A stretch of 64,000 nucleotides of DNA from NCBI GenBank assembly GCA_014549065.1, contig JACDOX010000116.1, forward strand, positions 416,894-480,893. Reading direction: 5' to 3'. A program made the translations under genes and the position numbers. Shown here in pieces: positions 50,221 to 62,010 of this stretch; positions within the stretch are counted from its first letter, which is position 1; each line of letters starts with the position of its first letter. The stretch comes from Cardinalis cardinalis (lineage: Eukaryota; Chordata; Aves; Passeriformes; Cardinalidae). A model generated the notes under the pieces. That model made no database searches, had not been told where the DNA came from, and was given only the letters and a program-made list of their open reading frames with translations.

Positions 50221-50411
50221 TTCTACCCTTCACCTCTGAGAAAACACATTCTAAAATTATTATCAAAATTACATAAAATACATTTCTACAAACAATAAAC
50301 CCTCTATCTCTAGATTTCACTATCCATCTACCTTAACTTAGTACATGCTTTGTTCTTATTCGTCTTTGGTCTCATCTCACAGCTTTATTTCATTACTCTC
50401 TTAAAACTTGA
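50221..50411 (-). mobile_element. Probable remnant of the retroviral internal region next to the LTR
   Basis: About 190 bp between the LTR and the right copy of the 58-bp repeat. It starts with the purine tract on the minus strand and is otherwise AT-rich without a coding frame. Best read as the last part of the internal region of the same element, the rest being lost. Confidence 0.5.
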
Positions 50412-50469
50412 TTGTCTATAGTGCTAAACACTTGTGTTCCTGGAATTCTAAATGAAAGCTGAAAATGTA
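50412..50469 (+). repeat. 58-bp direct repeat, right copy
   Basis: Copy of 48906-48963 with one mismatch; followed by ATGTA-type units. Confidence 0.97.
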
Positions 50470-53400
50470 ATGTAATGTGATGTAATTGGCAGAGCAATAT
50501 TAAATGTGTGCTTCTCTTTATATAGATTTTATCTTGCTTTAATTGATGGTACTTCTTGATAAATTATTTGAACTTTTTCCCTCATACCTTCACCATCTGT
50601 CAATAAGAGTATCAGGGCACCTTTTTGAAAGCACATCTGTAAGAAGAAAGAATCATTCCATGGATTGGTGAACATTCAACACATGGGATTAATCCANTTT
50701 ACAGATTATTTCTCTAAAATGTTGAGAAAATATTCCAACCATATTTAAGACTTTATTTATGTTTATGTTTGGGTTTTTTGCAAAAGTCTGGGAAATATTC
50801 TTTTTTCCATTTTTCCTCTGAAGTATTTTTTCAGGATTCTTTTGTAATGTAACTGCTACTGAGAGAAACGAAATAGTAAGAATTGTGTTGGTGGCTTGTA
50901 TGAGCACTTAAAACCACAAAACTAGATGCTTTTTTTCACCATGGTGAAAGAAAACTAGGATTAGGTGTTACTAAACCTTCTATTTTGCTATATCTCTTCA
51001 CCTTTCATTAAAAGCATTTTGGCTGAAGNAAATTCTGATATTTTATGGGAGGTTGAAGCAAGAGAAATTCTGCTATCTCATATTTGTCCTGAGGAATATA
51101 AAGGTGTGCTGTTCGCACTCATCTCTAGAAGAACAATTTTCAGACCTGTCAGTTTTGAAGTTCAGACAATACTGAGTAATCTATTTTGAGCAGTAAACCA
51201 TGGAGAATAAAGTACCTCCCTGTGTATGCTTATAGANACAGAATGAAGTATTTGTAGCATGTGTTCATGAAGACTGAATTAACTTTACTCAAACCTTTAG
51301 AAGGATATTCACCTTTCAGCATGGCTTACACACAGAAAATTTCATCTTATAAGATGTCACATGGAAAATAAACAGCTGCAAGCAGATTTTTTTGCAGTCA
51401 AAATAGTAGCCAGAGATTTATGCCAACTGGACCTTATTTAACGGGAAGATACCTGAAAATTTCCAGAATACATTGATGCTGAATTAAATTGGAAACTAAC
51501 TGTGGCAGGAGAAGTGTGTGTACAAGTTCTTAAGGATCATGAGGCTAATAAACATTATGGAAAGATAGATGATTTTCAGGAATAGTGAATAATCATTTAG
51601 TGTTCAGTTTTTTGTGCTATACAGGTTGTGCACTTTTTGTGAGATCTGAAGTTTGTCCCCTATGGTGTTTAGCTCAGGTTTGCAAGATCAACATGTGTTT
51701 TAGCACATTTTTCCATTACCCAAACTTTTGAAAACTCTGTTAGAGGGGCCCGTCAGGGCCAACAGCTGTTTTTTTGGTAAGTTCGACTTTTTCTTATAAA
51801 AATAGTGTTGACAATGAAAAGCATCTACCAGGGATTCTGCAAGAAGTTTCTCTCCTTGGCAGTATGTATAATTCTGCAAATATTGTACACCAGGGAGCCT
51901 ATTTGTGTGAAATGTACTCTCTTTCTTCTGTTTAAAATATGGAATTAGGAAGTTAATTTACTTTCTCATTTTTTGTGTGTCAGATGAACAACAAGAAAAG
52001 TGACTGGAGAGCCCAGTCCTCATCAGACTGAAAAAAAANCCAAAAAGCTGTAAGAGTTTCTGTCACTGACATACAGGTGAACAAAATGGAAAGCTGAAGA
52101 ATATCTCCCATTAAAGCCCTGAATCTACTCTCATGTTAATTGCTGTGAATCTGAAAAAGATGAGAAATGGGATTATTAAAAAAAAGTGAGAAACAAATCA
52201 AGTCTCATGGGTTGATCCCATTGTCTGCATGAAACCTGCTGCCATGAGAATTTTAAAAATTTAACTCCCATCAATTCACTTCAATGTTTTCAAAATTCAG
52301 GGGTATTGGACGAGCCCTTCTGCCTTATACACAGACAATGACAAGGAAAACCAACATGGTGGCACTATCAATAATAAGGGAAAAGAAAACTGAAGTATCC
52401 AAAGCTCAGGAAGAGTTTGTCTTCAGGTCAACCACTGTCTTACCCTGGCTGTTCATTCTGTCTTGTAATAGCTGTTCAGGCTTCTGGGCAGCGAGTGCTG
52501 GAGTGGCTTGGGGGGCTTGGCGGGGGCTCGGGGAAGCAGTGACAGCTGCACCTTTCTGTGTGCTGGCATTTCTGTCTGCAACAAGAGCTGCTAGTGGCAA
52601 ACAGAGCCTGTAGGGCTCCTGTAGGAGAAGCAGTTGGGGAGATAACATCTTTCATTGAAATTTGCTGGGGAGATAAGCAATGCAGAGAGGCATAAAGGGG
52701 GTGTGATTTTTGCTGAAGGAAAGGAAGGGTGTAGGGAAGAGATGCACGAAGGTAGTTATACTTCTGAAGGATTCCTACTNGTCAACATGTCAGAGAATTA
52801 AAAAATGTCAAGGAGAAATAAGAAAGTTTGTTTAAAATACTTGTGAATGTTTTATGCTGTTTTTTAATGAATAGGATCTTTTGCTGCCATTCCTGTCTAA
52901 CTGGAAATTGATGAATGGGAAGTCAGATACTGGAACTTTTATTACAGGGACAAATTCTCTCACTTGTCTGTGTTTACAGGCTCAAATCTGAGGTTGAAAG
53001 AAAATCTCCCAAGGTATTTATAATAGAAGATATCCATTATTTCCCTTATTACAGCCAGAATTCTCTCTGTCACCTACATCTATCAGAGTAAATGAGACTG
53101 CTCCTTCTGCACATTGCTCAGGGGGTCTTACTTGGAGCCCTTGATTTGGTTCCCATATTCCTTCAACTTCCTCTCATTATATCTTCAGCTACAGTAATCC
53201 ACAACATATTTAGACCCTGCTTTTCCAAGAAAGCAGTAATTTTATTTTCTCTAGTCACTTGAAGATGTCCAACCATCCTAACATTTAAAATTGTGATTAG
53301 CTTTCAGAAGTTTTCAAAATCATGTTCATCTTTTGTAACAATGGGTATAAAGAAGCAATTACTTCTCATGTTCTTTTTGCAGGCTTTATATTTTTTTTCA

Positions 53401-53504
53401 CACAGCTTGTACTTTGATCTGTAAAGCCACATTCAGGTCTGTGAGCCATTAAATGCAGAAGATGATTCTTGTCCTTCAAAATGGGCATGATCACATAATC
53501 ATAT
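50470..53504. other. Intergenic, no gene recognised
   Basis: AT-rich, with a GC-richer patch at about 52430-52640 that carries short ORFs on both strands and no known product. Confidence 0.5.
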
Positions 53505-53825
53505 TGTCCCTTCCCTTCCCTTCCCTTCCCTTCCCTTCCCTTNNNNNNNNNNNNNNNNNNNNNNNNNNNNNNNNNNNNNNNNNNNNNNNNNNNNNNNNNN
53601 NNNNNNNNNNNNNNNNNNNNNNNNNNNNNNNNNNNNNNNNNNNNNNNNNNNNNNNNNNNNNNNNNNNNNNNNNNNNNNNNNNNNNNNNNNNNNNNNNNNN
53701 NNNNNNNNNNNNNNNNNNNNNNNNNNNNNNNNNNNNNNNNNNNNNNNNNNNNNNNNNNNNNNNNNNNNNNNNNNNNNNNNNNNNNNNCCCTTCCCTTCCC
53801 TTCCCTTCCCTTCCCTTCCCTTCCC
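53505..53825. repeat. (CCCTT)n microsatellite, AAGGG on the minus strand, with assembly gap
   Basis: Pure CCCTT pentamers from about 53505 to 53542 and again from 53788 to 53825, separated by Ns at 53543-53787. The downstream flank continues with CTTTCCTAAA units. One strand is pure purine, which allows triplex or G-quadruplex structures. All ORFs here are repeat read-through. Confidence 0.97.
53543..53787. other. Assembly gap (245 N) inside the CCCTT array
   Basis: N run flanked on both sides by the same pentamer; the true length is unknown. Confidence 0.99.
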
Positions 53826-55530
53826 ACTGTCCTGAATTTTCCTTCCCTTTAACTTTCCTAAACTTTCCTAAACTTTCCTTTCCTCCTCCTTTCTTTTTCC
53901 CTAAGACGTAATAACTCCTGGAAGTTTTGTTTTTCTCTTTAGCCTTGTAAAACTCTCCCAGAAAAGTTCCAAAGCAGCACTGTAACTATGCTATAGATCC
54001 TTAATGAAAGCTGAGGATCCACAGTAGAATAATTAATTCATTCAGAATTACACAATATATGTAAGCTTCAGCCAGATTTTGGGTTTTCTCACTCTTAAGT
54101 GTTTTCTTTCTTAAAGGTGTTCTTTATATACACACATCAAATGGTTTGCTGTGCCATTAAAAAGCTTGAGTTTTTTTTTCTNTTTTCAGTTTGAACGGCT
54201 TCTTGATAAGCTGGACTTTTAAGACCTCTTGTTTTCCATCTTTCTTGTAAATACAACATTTACACAGAGTTAAAAGGTAAAGGACATTGCCAGTACAATT
54301 GACATGTCTTCCTGAAACCANTTTTAACTAAATCAGGAACCACCACTGACACTGGAAAGGAGTCATAAGTTGATACATGTTAAACAAAGTGCAGCAAAAA
54401 AGAAAATATGGAAGTGTAGATAAAAAAGGGAAAGAAAAATCAAAACCGCTTCACATCTCTGTATTATTATCTTGAAGAATACTGGGCTGCAAGTAGGAGA
54501 GGTATTTTTTAAAGTTTAATCAAATTTAGATCCTCCCTGCAATGTTGTTAATGCTAATTACTTGTTAAGCCATTTCTGAAAATGTTCTTAGACATCACTG
54601 TGTATTTCAAGTAATGAGAGGAGACTGTTATAAATAGGGATAAAAAATGACATTGTGGCATCCTTAAGCTTCTACCAGCTTTGAAACTGCATGTAGACTA
54701 ATCCTGCAAGGTGTCATTGCGGGAGCTGAACAACTTGGGCTACATTAGAAACAAAGTTGTTTCTGGTAGATTTATTGAATCAGTGTTTCTGCTGTGACAC
54801 CCAAGGGCGGGTGCCCCTGTGGACTCCCTCATCCTCTGGGTGCCCTGCATGCAGCGCATCCCCGGGCTGCTGCTGCTGTGCTAAGACTGCAGAGGCATTG
54901 CAGTCCTGCTGCTATCATTGGTTGTCATGGCCACAAGTAATATACAATATGAAGCACAAAGATTTGGATTTTTTTTTAAACACCATTTTCCCGCTGGTTT
55001 TTTCCCCTATTTCTTTTAAAGAAGATTTCTGCATGGGTATAGAGCCTGCATAAAGCAACTACATACAGTAGCAGAGCATTTGTAACTTCCTCTGCTGCTT
55101 AAGGAGTGCCAGTACCTACATAGATACATAACATCCAGGGATTAAGTTTGCAGAGTTGCATTTCTTTTATACATTTGCTCTTGGCATGTGTGTATTAGAT
55201 TTCCTATGTGTACAATCAGATTGATTAACAAGATTGCTTGTTAATTGTCAATTTCTTCAGTGACAAACATTTAAATAACAAGTATGAAGTGGCATTTTCA
55301 CTACCAGCTTCTTTACATAACTGCTGAATGTAGAATTTGAAAGTCATAATCCAAAATGAAAAGAAAATAAACTAAGGATAGATTAAGTTAATGAAAATTT
55401 AATTAGCTAGTAATTAAAAGTTATCCAAAATACATGCATTTCATAAAGGACTGTGATGCCTTAAGTTTTAGCTTTCATATTTCTCAGATTCTGTACTGCC
55501 TTGGTGTGTAACCCTGAACTTAACATTAAG
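53826..55530. other. Intergenic, no gene recognised
   Basis: AT-rich sequence; a short GC-richer patch at 54800-54900 has no recognisable product. Confidence 0.5.
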
Positions 55531-55909
55531 TGTTAGCAAGTTCTGTTCACATTTTAGTCAGACAAAACAATCCTTTTCCAGCCTGAGAACAAAGGACACC
55601 ATTATAGCCTCAGGCCCAAAAAGCCTAAACAATGGCAAATTGAGAAAAGCAAGCCAGAAGGATGAGACTTCATAACATGGACGTATCATTGGACAATTAA
55701 CCCCAGTATATAAATAGACCAAAACTTATAAAAGTGTGAAAACTCATGACCAGTTGGCCATCTTGCGTCCATCTTGGGTACATCTTGGGCAGAGCCCTGG
55801 CCAGGCTCTTGTCCTGCCCAGGGTGTATCCTTGTAAGGCCTTTTAATAAATACCTACTTTATTTCTTTAACTCTGTCTAGCCTCTGTNCCAGAACAGCCT
55901 CTCAAGGCA
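55531..55909 (+). mobile_element. Endogenous retrovirus LTR (ERVK-like), plus orientation
   Basis: Has the order of a retroviral LTR: TATAAATA at 55709-55716, AATAAA at 55845-55850 about 135 bp downstream, then a short U5 ending CTCAAGGCA. The left end is set at TGTTAGCAAG but no matching target-site duplication was found on either side, so the element may be truncated and both ends are approximate. Class assignment is tentative. Confidence 0.7.
55709..55716 (+). promoter_or_regulatory. TATA box of the LTR promoter
   Basis: TATAAATA within the plus-strand LTR, suitably placed upstream of its AATAAA. Could start transcription into the flanking DNA. Confidence 0.5.
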
Positions 55910-55912
55910 TCA

Positions 55913-58900
55913 GCTGCAGAGAAATTCATCGTTAATGAGAATTTCTCAGACAAGAGTTATTCTTTGGTTGATAGAAATCTATTAATTGCCTGCCTCATCC
56001 AGGCAGATGGACTGTATGTTGACTGCAGGTTGGATGAACGGTGTGACACATGGATGAAGTGTGTAATATTTTGTTGCACCACAAGAGGTCACACCACATT
56101 TACAAATCCATGCAGTGGAAAAATGGATAATGGCTCTATCTGCAGCAAGGTGAAGTTGAATCTCATCCATTAAGTAAAAGACAAACAGAACAAATTGTAA
56201 AACAGCAGTAAGATTTTTTTTCTTCCTGTTAAAACATTCTCAGCCTGTGTTGTCTGCTGTGAGCCATATCCAAATAGCCTCTCTCCTACACATTTCATGC
56301 TGAAGGCAGGGAAAAACATATGCTGAGCTGTGGTACCTTCTNATTCATTACCAGCATATGATGTAACCTTGGAAGAAGGACAGGATCAGTCTCTCCTTGG
56401 CATGGAGGGTAGCACAATCAGATGGTATGCATTGCATTGGATGGGATTACAGTGATTAAATAAGCATGTTTGGCAGCTCAGTAAGAAGTATTAAAGCTGA
56501 GTTTAGCTGGACAAATTGCTCCTAGTTCAGCAAAATGATAGACACAGAAAATTTTATTTTGCAGACATTGCAGCCTGAATTTGTAAAACAAATCACTTCC
56601 TAAAGATACCATTCAGAATTTTTAACAGAAGTTGCAGCACGATGCAGTGATGTAGTTCTTGCTGTTTTGTGTGGCAGCAATACCCCTCTGTGATTCCTAT
56701 TTGTTCTCACTAACTCTGGGTGAAGCAGAGCCCAAGAATGGAAGCAGTGTGGTGGGTGGGGAAGTTAATGCAGTGCCATTCTGCAGTGCCCAGTGACAGG
56801 GCAGGACTGAACAGCCTTGCTGCCAGGGGAAATAGGTCTGGGAGGAAGTATGAAGAAGCTGGTTCTTTGTTGTCTGCCCTAAGGCAGACCTGCACAACCT
56901 TGCCCAGGTAGGGAGATGGATGCTCATGCCTCACTGCCTCCACCACTAACCCTTCCTTCTGGAGAGCTGTTGGACCACATCACATCAAGGTTATTTTTGA
57001 GTACTTTTTCTACTTTCTAAGCTCCATTTCTAGTGGGGAAATGATAAGACCATAATTATTTGACACCAAATAGCCTATAGTTCATGTAATTTAAAACTGC
57101 CTAATTATGTGCCTAGCTTACAGTCTATTATAACTTCAGCAGCGTCCTTAGGGTAAACAACTCTTCTTTCACTCAGGTAAACATGTAATTAGCAAAGAAG
57201 GAATAACCCTGGGAATGAACTGACCAGTAGTCATTTTGGCTTTCTCCTCAGAATTTAAATTAAAATGCTATTTAATGAATTAATAATTTCTAGTTCTTGT
57301 ATTTTTTTCTTCTAGGAACTCACAAAGCTTCTCAAGAAAGAGTAAGTGTATTTATCTCTGTTTTATGGACAGAAAAACAGAAGTAAAATTTAAACTGTCA
57401 TGAGGAATAAACAGCCCCAAAAGACAAAACCTATTTCAAACTTATAGCCTGAAACAGCTTACCAAGTTCTCTTTTAAGTGCAGTCCTCTCTATCCTAAGA
57501 AAGGTCACACATAAATAATGTCAATTATGTTCTGTTCTACATAGTTGGTTATATCAGCTTTGACTTAAGTTTGTGTACATAAGCTGTACCTGTTGCAGCT
57601 TCTCAAGGGGCATGAGAGAGTCTACAATTATATCTGGTTTTCTGTTTCTAAAGTAACTTCTCAGGGACTGCAGGCACTTGGACATTTGTTACTTACAGCA
57701 GAGGAATAATATTTTCTGGAAGTACTTGAAATTCAGTAAACCTTAATGTGATTGGATGAATGTCTTGAATGAGTAATTTAATGCCTTTACACATTAATTT
57801 CCTCAATTACCTCACTTTTTTTTCTCTGAAAGACATTTTATATCTTTATGGTTATTGGAGGAAGGACGATAATAGGTAAATACACAAAATAATGAGCTGC
57901 CACGTTGACAAAATTGACACTCCTCTCCAAAGAGAATTTATTTCAAAAAAAAAAAAAAGAAGACAATTAATTCCTAAGGAGGAAGGAGGACTGTTTGTTA
58001 GAGAAAAGCAAGGGATTGAAACAGATGGCAAGAGGAAGAATGTGGCACATCCTACAAGCCTTATGTCAGGGCAAGGCTGTAGAGGGAGATTGTGAATATT
58101 CCTTTCTCTAGAGAGCTTGCAAGACAAAACAGACCAATTTAAACTTAACCCTCCACTTAAACTCAAATCTTTAATACCATGAAGAGAGAGTGTCAGTGAC
58201 ATGACCAATATTACATAAGATTTCAGGCAAATATTGTGCCTTGTTTCCAACAGTTGTCAAGCAATTGAGATATTTTCACGAGAGTAACTGAGATGTGCAG
58301 ATAGGAGGCATTGGGAGGTGTTTATTGCAAGGCTGTTGTGTGAGGAGGAGAGGAACAGCATAAACAAATGAGCAGAGCAGCAGCAGCCTCACAGCAGATA
58401 CCTTTCACCTCCACTGATGACCAGATCCAATGTATGAAGAGGTTGCAAGTAAAAGTGAAAAAATTGAAACTATTTAGTCTAATTCACTCTGAACAATTTC
58501 CCAGTGAGTATGGAGACAATAGGATACTGAATGCTCTCATTACAGTGGCTTCTATTCATTAATAAGCATGTCTTGACAACATGGATCATTAGAGAAAGAA
58601 ATCAAGGGAGAAATGAGTAGTCTGATACCAGGACCTTCCTGGTGCTTTGAGATCCCTTCAACTGCAGTAAGTGCAGGGAATGTCTAGCACACTGCAGTGA
58701 TTGTCCATTACCAACCTTTATTGAAACATGAAACCATTTTAAAATCTAAAATAACATCAGCCTCTGGCATTTGAAGGAATCTCCTCTGAAATCCAGATAT
58801 GTCTAAGGTTTTTGAATGTAACAATATCTCCAGACTATGCTGCTGATAAATTATAGACGACACACACCTATACTGTTCAACAATAGATTTCAGCAGCTTA

Positions 58901-61900
58901 TTCTGTGCCTATTTTTATTTTCCTTATTTCAAGGTCTACTGTTCTTTGTCACAGTTACAAATCCCTAAGTAAAAGTAACAAAGCTGAGTAGAATCTAAAA
59001 TATTAGACAAGTGAAGAGAGACAGATAAAACATATCATAGAGGTAAATTAATTATTAAAGCTTAATTTTTGAAATGTTTAGAAGCACTCTGTGTAATAAA
59101 TTAAAGTACCCTGTAATAAATTGTCCCTCATGGTTTACCAGAATGAGAAGTAGGATGTTTTGTCATGCAAGAATGAGTGACCTCTGAATTACCCTGGGTA
59201 ATTTAAAAACCAATTTCAATCTAAATTCAGTTCTCTGATTTTGCTTAGTCCCTGATTCATGTATACAGTCCCTCAGAGGCTTAATACAACCTGTCAGCTG
59301 CATGAACTTATGTGCCTGCAAAGTGAGGACCATGAGTTCATGTGCCTGTTTTCCGATTTACAGAGCTCTTGTGAGGTTATTTAGAGTGGGAAGTTCAATA
59401 TGGTTGATGTTTCCTGTGGAAAGACTCTGGCAGCAAAGGAGTTCTTTAAGGACAGGATCCTATATATACTGGCAGTAAGTTTCCCTATTTGGCCATGCAG
59501 AGTGATTGCAAATGTATAGCCATTTTGAACTATTTTAGTTCAAAGACATTTTTACAGTTATAAGGAATTGGACATTCTGAAGATGTAANAATTAATGATA
59601 CTTTTCTGCAGAAGAATATTCAGTTGCATGTTTCAGGGTTAGAGCTAATTTTCAGTTCTTTGAGAGAAGGATGAGACCAAAAGCTGTTGGAAAATTTCCA
59701 CATGTCTGACATCAAAGGACTCCATCATGCCCCAAGGTCTGAATGATAAATACAGTTAGAAGCAAGACATTAGGCTAGCAGGACCTTTTGAGCCTGGTGT
59801 AGATAATCTAACTGATCTCAGTTACGTTAGTGAGAGTACAACACCACTGACATGCACATAATTGATTTTAAAATGCATTTTTTCTCGCATTGGTTTAGTG
59901 AAACACTTTGGAAGGGGCTTGGAGCTTTGCATTTTAACATGTAAATCCTCAGGCAATGATGAGTTTTGTTTGATGCTGTTTATTTAGTTTATTTATCCTC
60001 TTCTACTTAAGTGCAGACCCTGTGAAGTCTCTTGAGCTGCTGCAGATTCTTCAGAGAATAGGTCGTAAAAGGATTCTGGCATGCAAAGTAATAATACCAG
60101 CATTTAAATCACATAGCTGAAATAAAAGTGCATTGGACTATGTTTTTCAGTGTCAAAAATGCAGTCTCACAGCTATGGTTTTACCACAAAGGAGACCTCT
60201 GCATGAGCAGAAGGGTGTGAGAATGGAGATGTGACTCCAGATGCTGATGCTGAAGCCACCTTGGTCACTGCTGGTGCCTCACTGCACGATCCCTTTGCAT
60301 GGAAGAGCAGCAGCACTCATACTGCCCCCAGGTGCTAGGAATTGATAACAGCTTTTAACCTATCCAGTCTAAACTTCAATTTCATAAAGCTCAAATCTGA
60401 GTAAAGAAAGATCCCACAGTGGGCAGTCTTGTGACACATACCCTGTGACAAAAGTGTGTCTGTAGAAAAATAAAACCTCCTGCTAGACACAGCAGGAAGA
60501 GAGCAATCCTAAAGAAACAGTGGGCAGTCTTTTTTGAGACACNGTGTGAAAGAATACTTTGCAAAACCTTTTTCAAAACCAAGAGAATATGTACATTTAA
60601 AAAACTACAGCAATTCAAATTCAAATAAAAAGATCTTACTAGTGAGTTGAATTTTATTTTTTTTAGTTTCCTTAGAATCATAACCTATCAGTAACCTATC
60701 ATCAGAGTTTCAAGAAGAAGGGTCTGAAGCTGAACACTTTCTTTGACACAACCAAATGCAAAAACCACAACTAATGAAGCCTCTTCTCCTCTAAGGATCT
60801 TACACCTAGCTGACCTAATTCCTCTAGTAACTACTTTTGCGTTTAGAGGTCAATAACTCTTACCTACTTTCAGAAAATTATTTATAATCTCAGCAACAAA
60901 AGCAGATCTGTTTAAAATATACTTCATATACTTAATGTGCTTCATATATGTTTAAAGTATACTTCAATATATTCATAAATTGCTAACTTTCTTTTCTTTT
61001 ACGTGAAGCACGTAAAATCTCTTTTTAGTTTGTTTTTGTTAAATTAAATTTGTTATTGATAGGAACTTTTTTCCTGCACTTTAAGTTGCCTTATTTCCTG
61101 ACTACTTAGCAGAAAGGAACCATACTATTCTTCTGAGAACTTCATTAAGCTTTGAATTTTTTTTTAATTTGTACTTGTGAACTAAAACAAAGATTAATCT
61201 AGAATTAATAAAATTAATTTTTCATTGGAATGTTTGCTGGCAGAATTTCTGTTAATTTAATCATAAAATATGTAACATCAGACTTTAAATCTGTATTGTT
61301 CAGCAATTGTAAAGCAATTAAAAATCTCCACAGAACAAATATCACATGTAATTATAAATATTCCTTTAGAAGGCGATGTGTTTGTATAAAGATAGAAGAT
61401 ACTGGCTTCACAACTAATCTCAGACATCCCAATGATCAGTGATGCTGATTTCTAACACATTTTAAATGTGAAAACTGTAGCAAATCACATCACTGGAAAT
61501 AAAATATCTGACTCAGAATTTGCTTTTACTTCATTTTGCTTCCTTTGCTTTGTCTAGCAACAATAACCCAGTCTGTAGGAAACTGATATGTCCTAAGGAT
61601 ATATCTCCTAAGACTGAGACCCCTGTGANTAAAACCTCTTCTAGCACAGCCCAAACCAGTCCAGAGTGGATTTTCTGGGCCTGAAGACAGAGAGAACAGG
61701 CACAATCCTCTTCCAATAGAGGCAAACGATCCAGCTCAGTTTCTCATGCTTGTGGATGGAGACAGAAGGGTCACTAATGGTTCCAAAAACCCTACACCAG
61801 GGAGGAGTATGGTGGCATGAAACTGTACACCACGCTGCACGTGTGGCATGTGCCTCCAACAGAATCAGCTGTGTCAATGCTCTGTGATCTGAGATGTGAT

Positions 61901-61912
61901 GGCATGAAATCA
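55913..61912. other. Intergenic, no gene recognised
   Basis: Six kilobases without a supported coding exon. A possible 26-nt exon-like unit lies at 57316-57341. GC-richer patch at 56700-56950 without known product. Confidence 0.5.
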
Positions 61913-62010
61913 CAACCAGAAATCACAGAACATTCTGAGTTGGAAGGGACTGAGAAGGATCAAGTCCAGCTCTTAAATGAATAACCCATACAGGGATCAA
62001 ACCGCAAATG
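61913..62010 (-). mobile_element. CR1 3'-end fragment
   Basis: Plus strand AATCACAGAACATTCTGAGT then TGGAAGGGACTGAGAAGGAT and CATACAGGGATCAAACCGC is the reverse complement of a CR1-type 3' end. Confidence 0.8.

Noticed and set aside
53366..53911. 150-codon ORFs on both strands
   Set aside because: Pentamer repeat and Ns translated (GREGK-type and PSLPF-type repeats).
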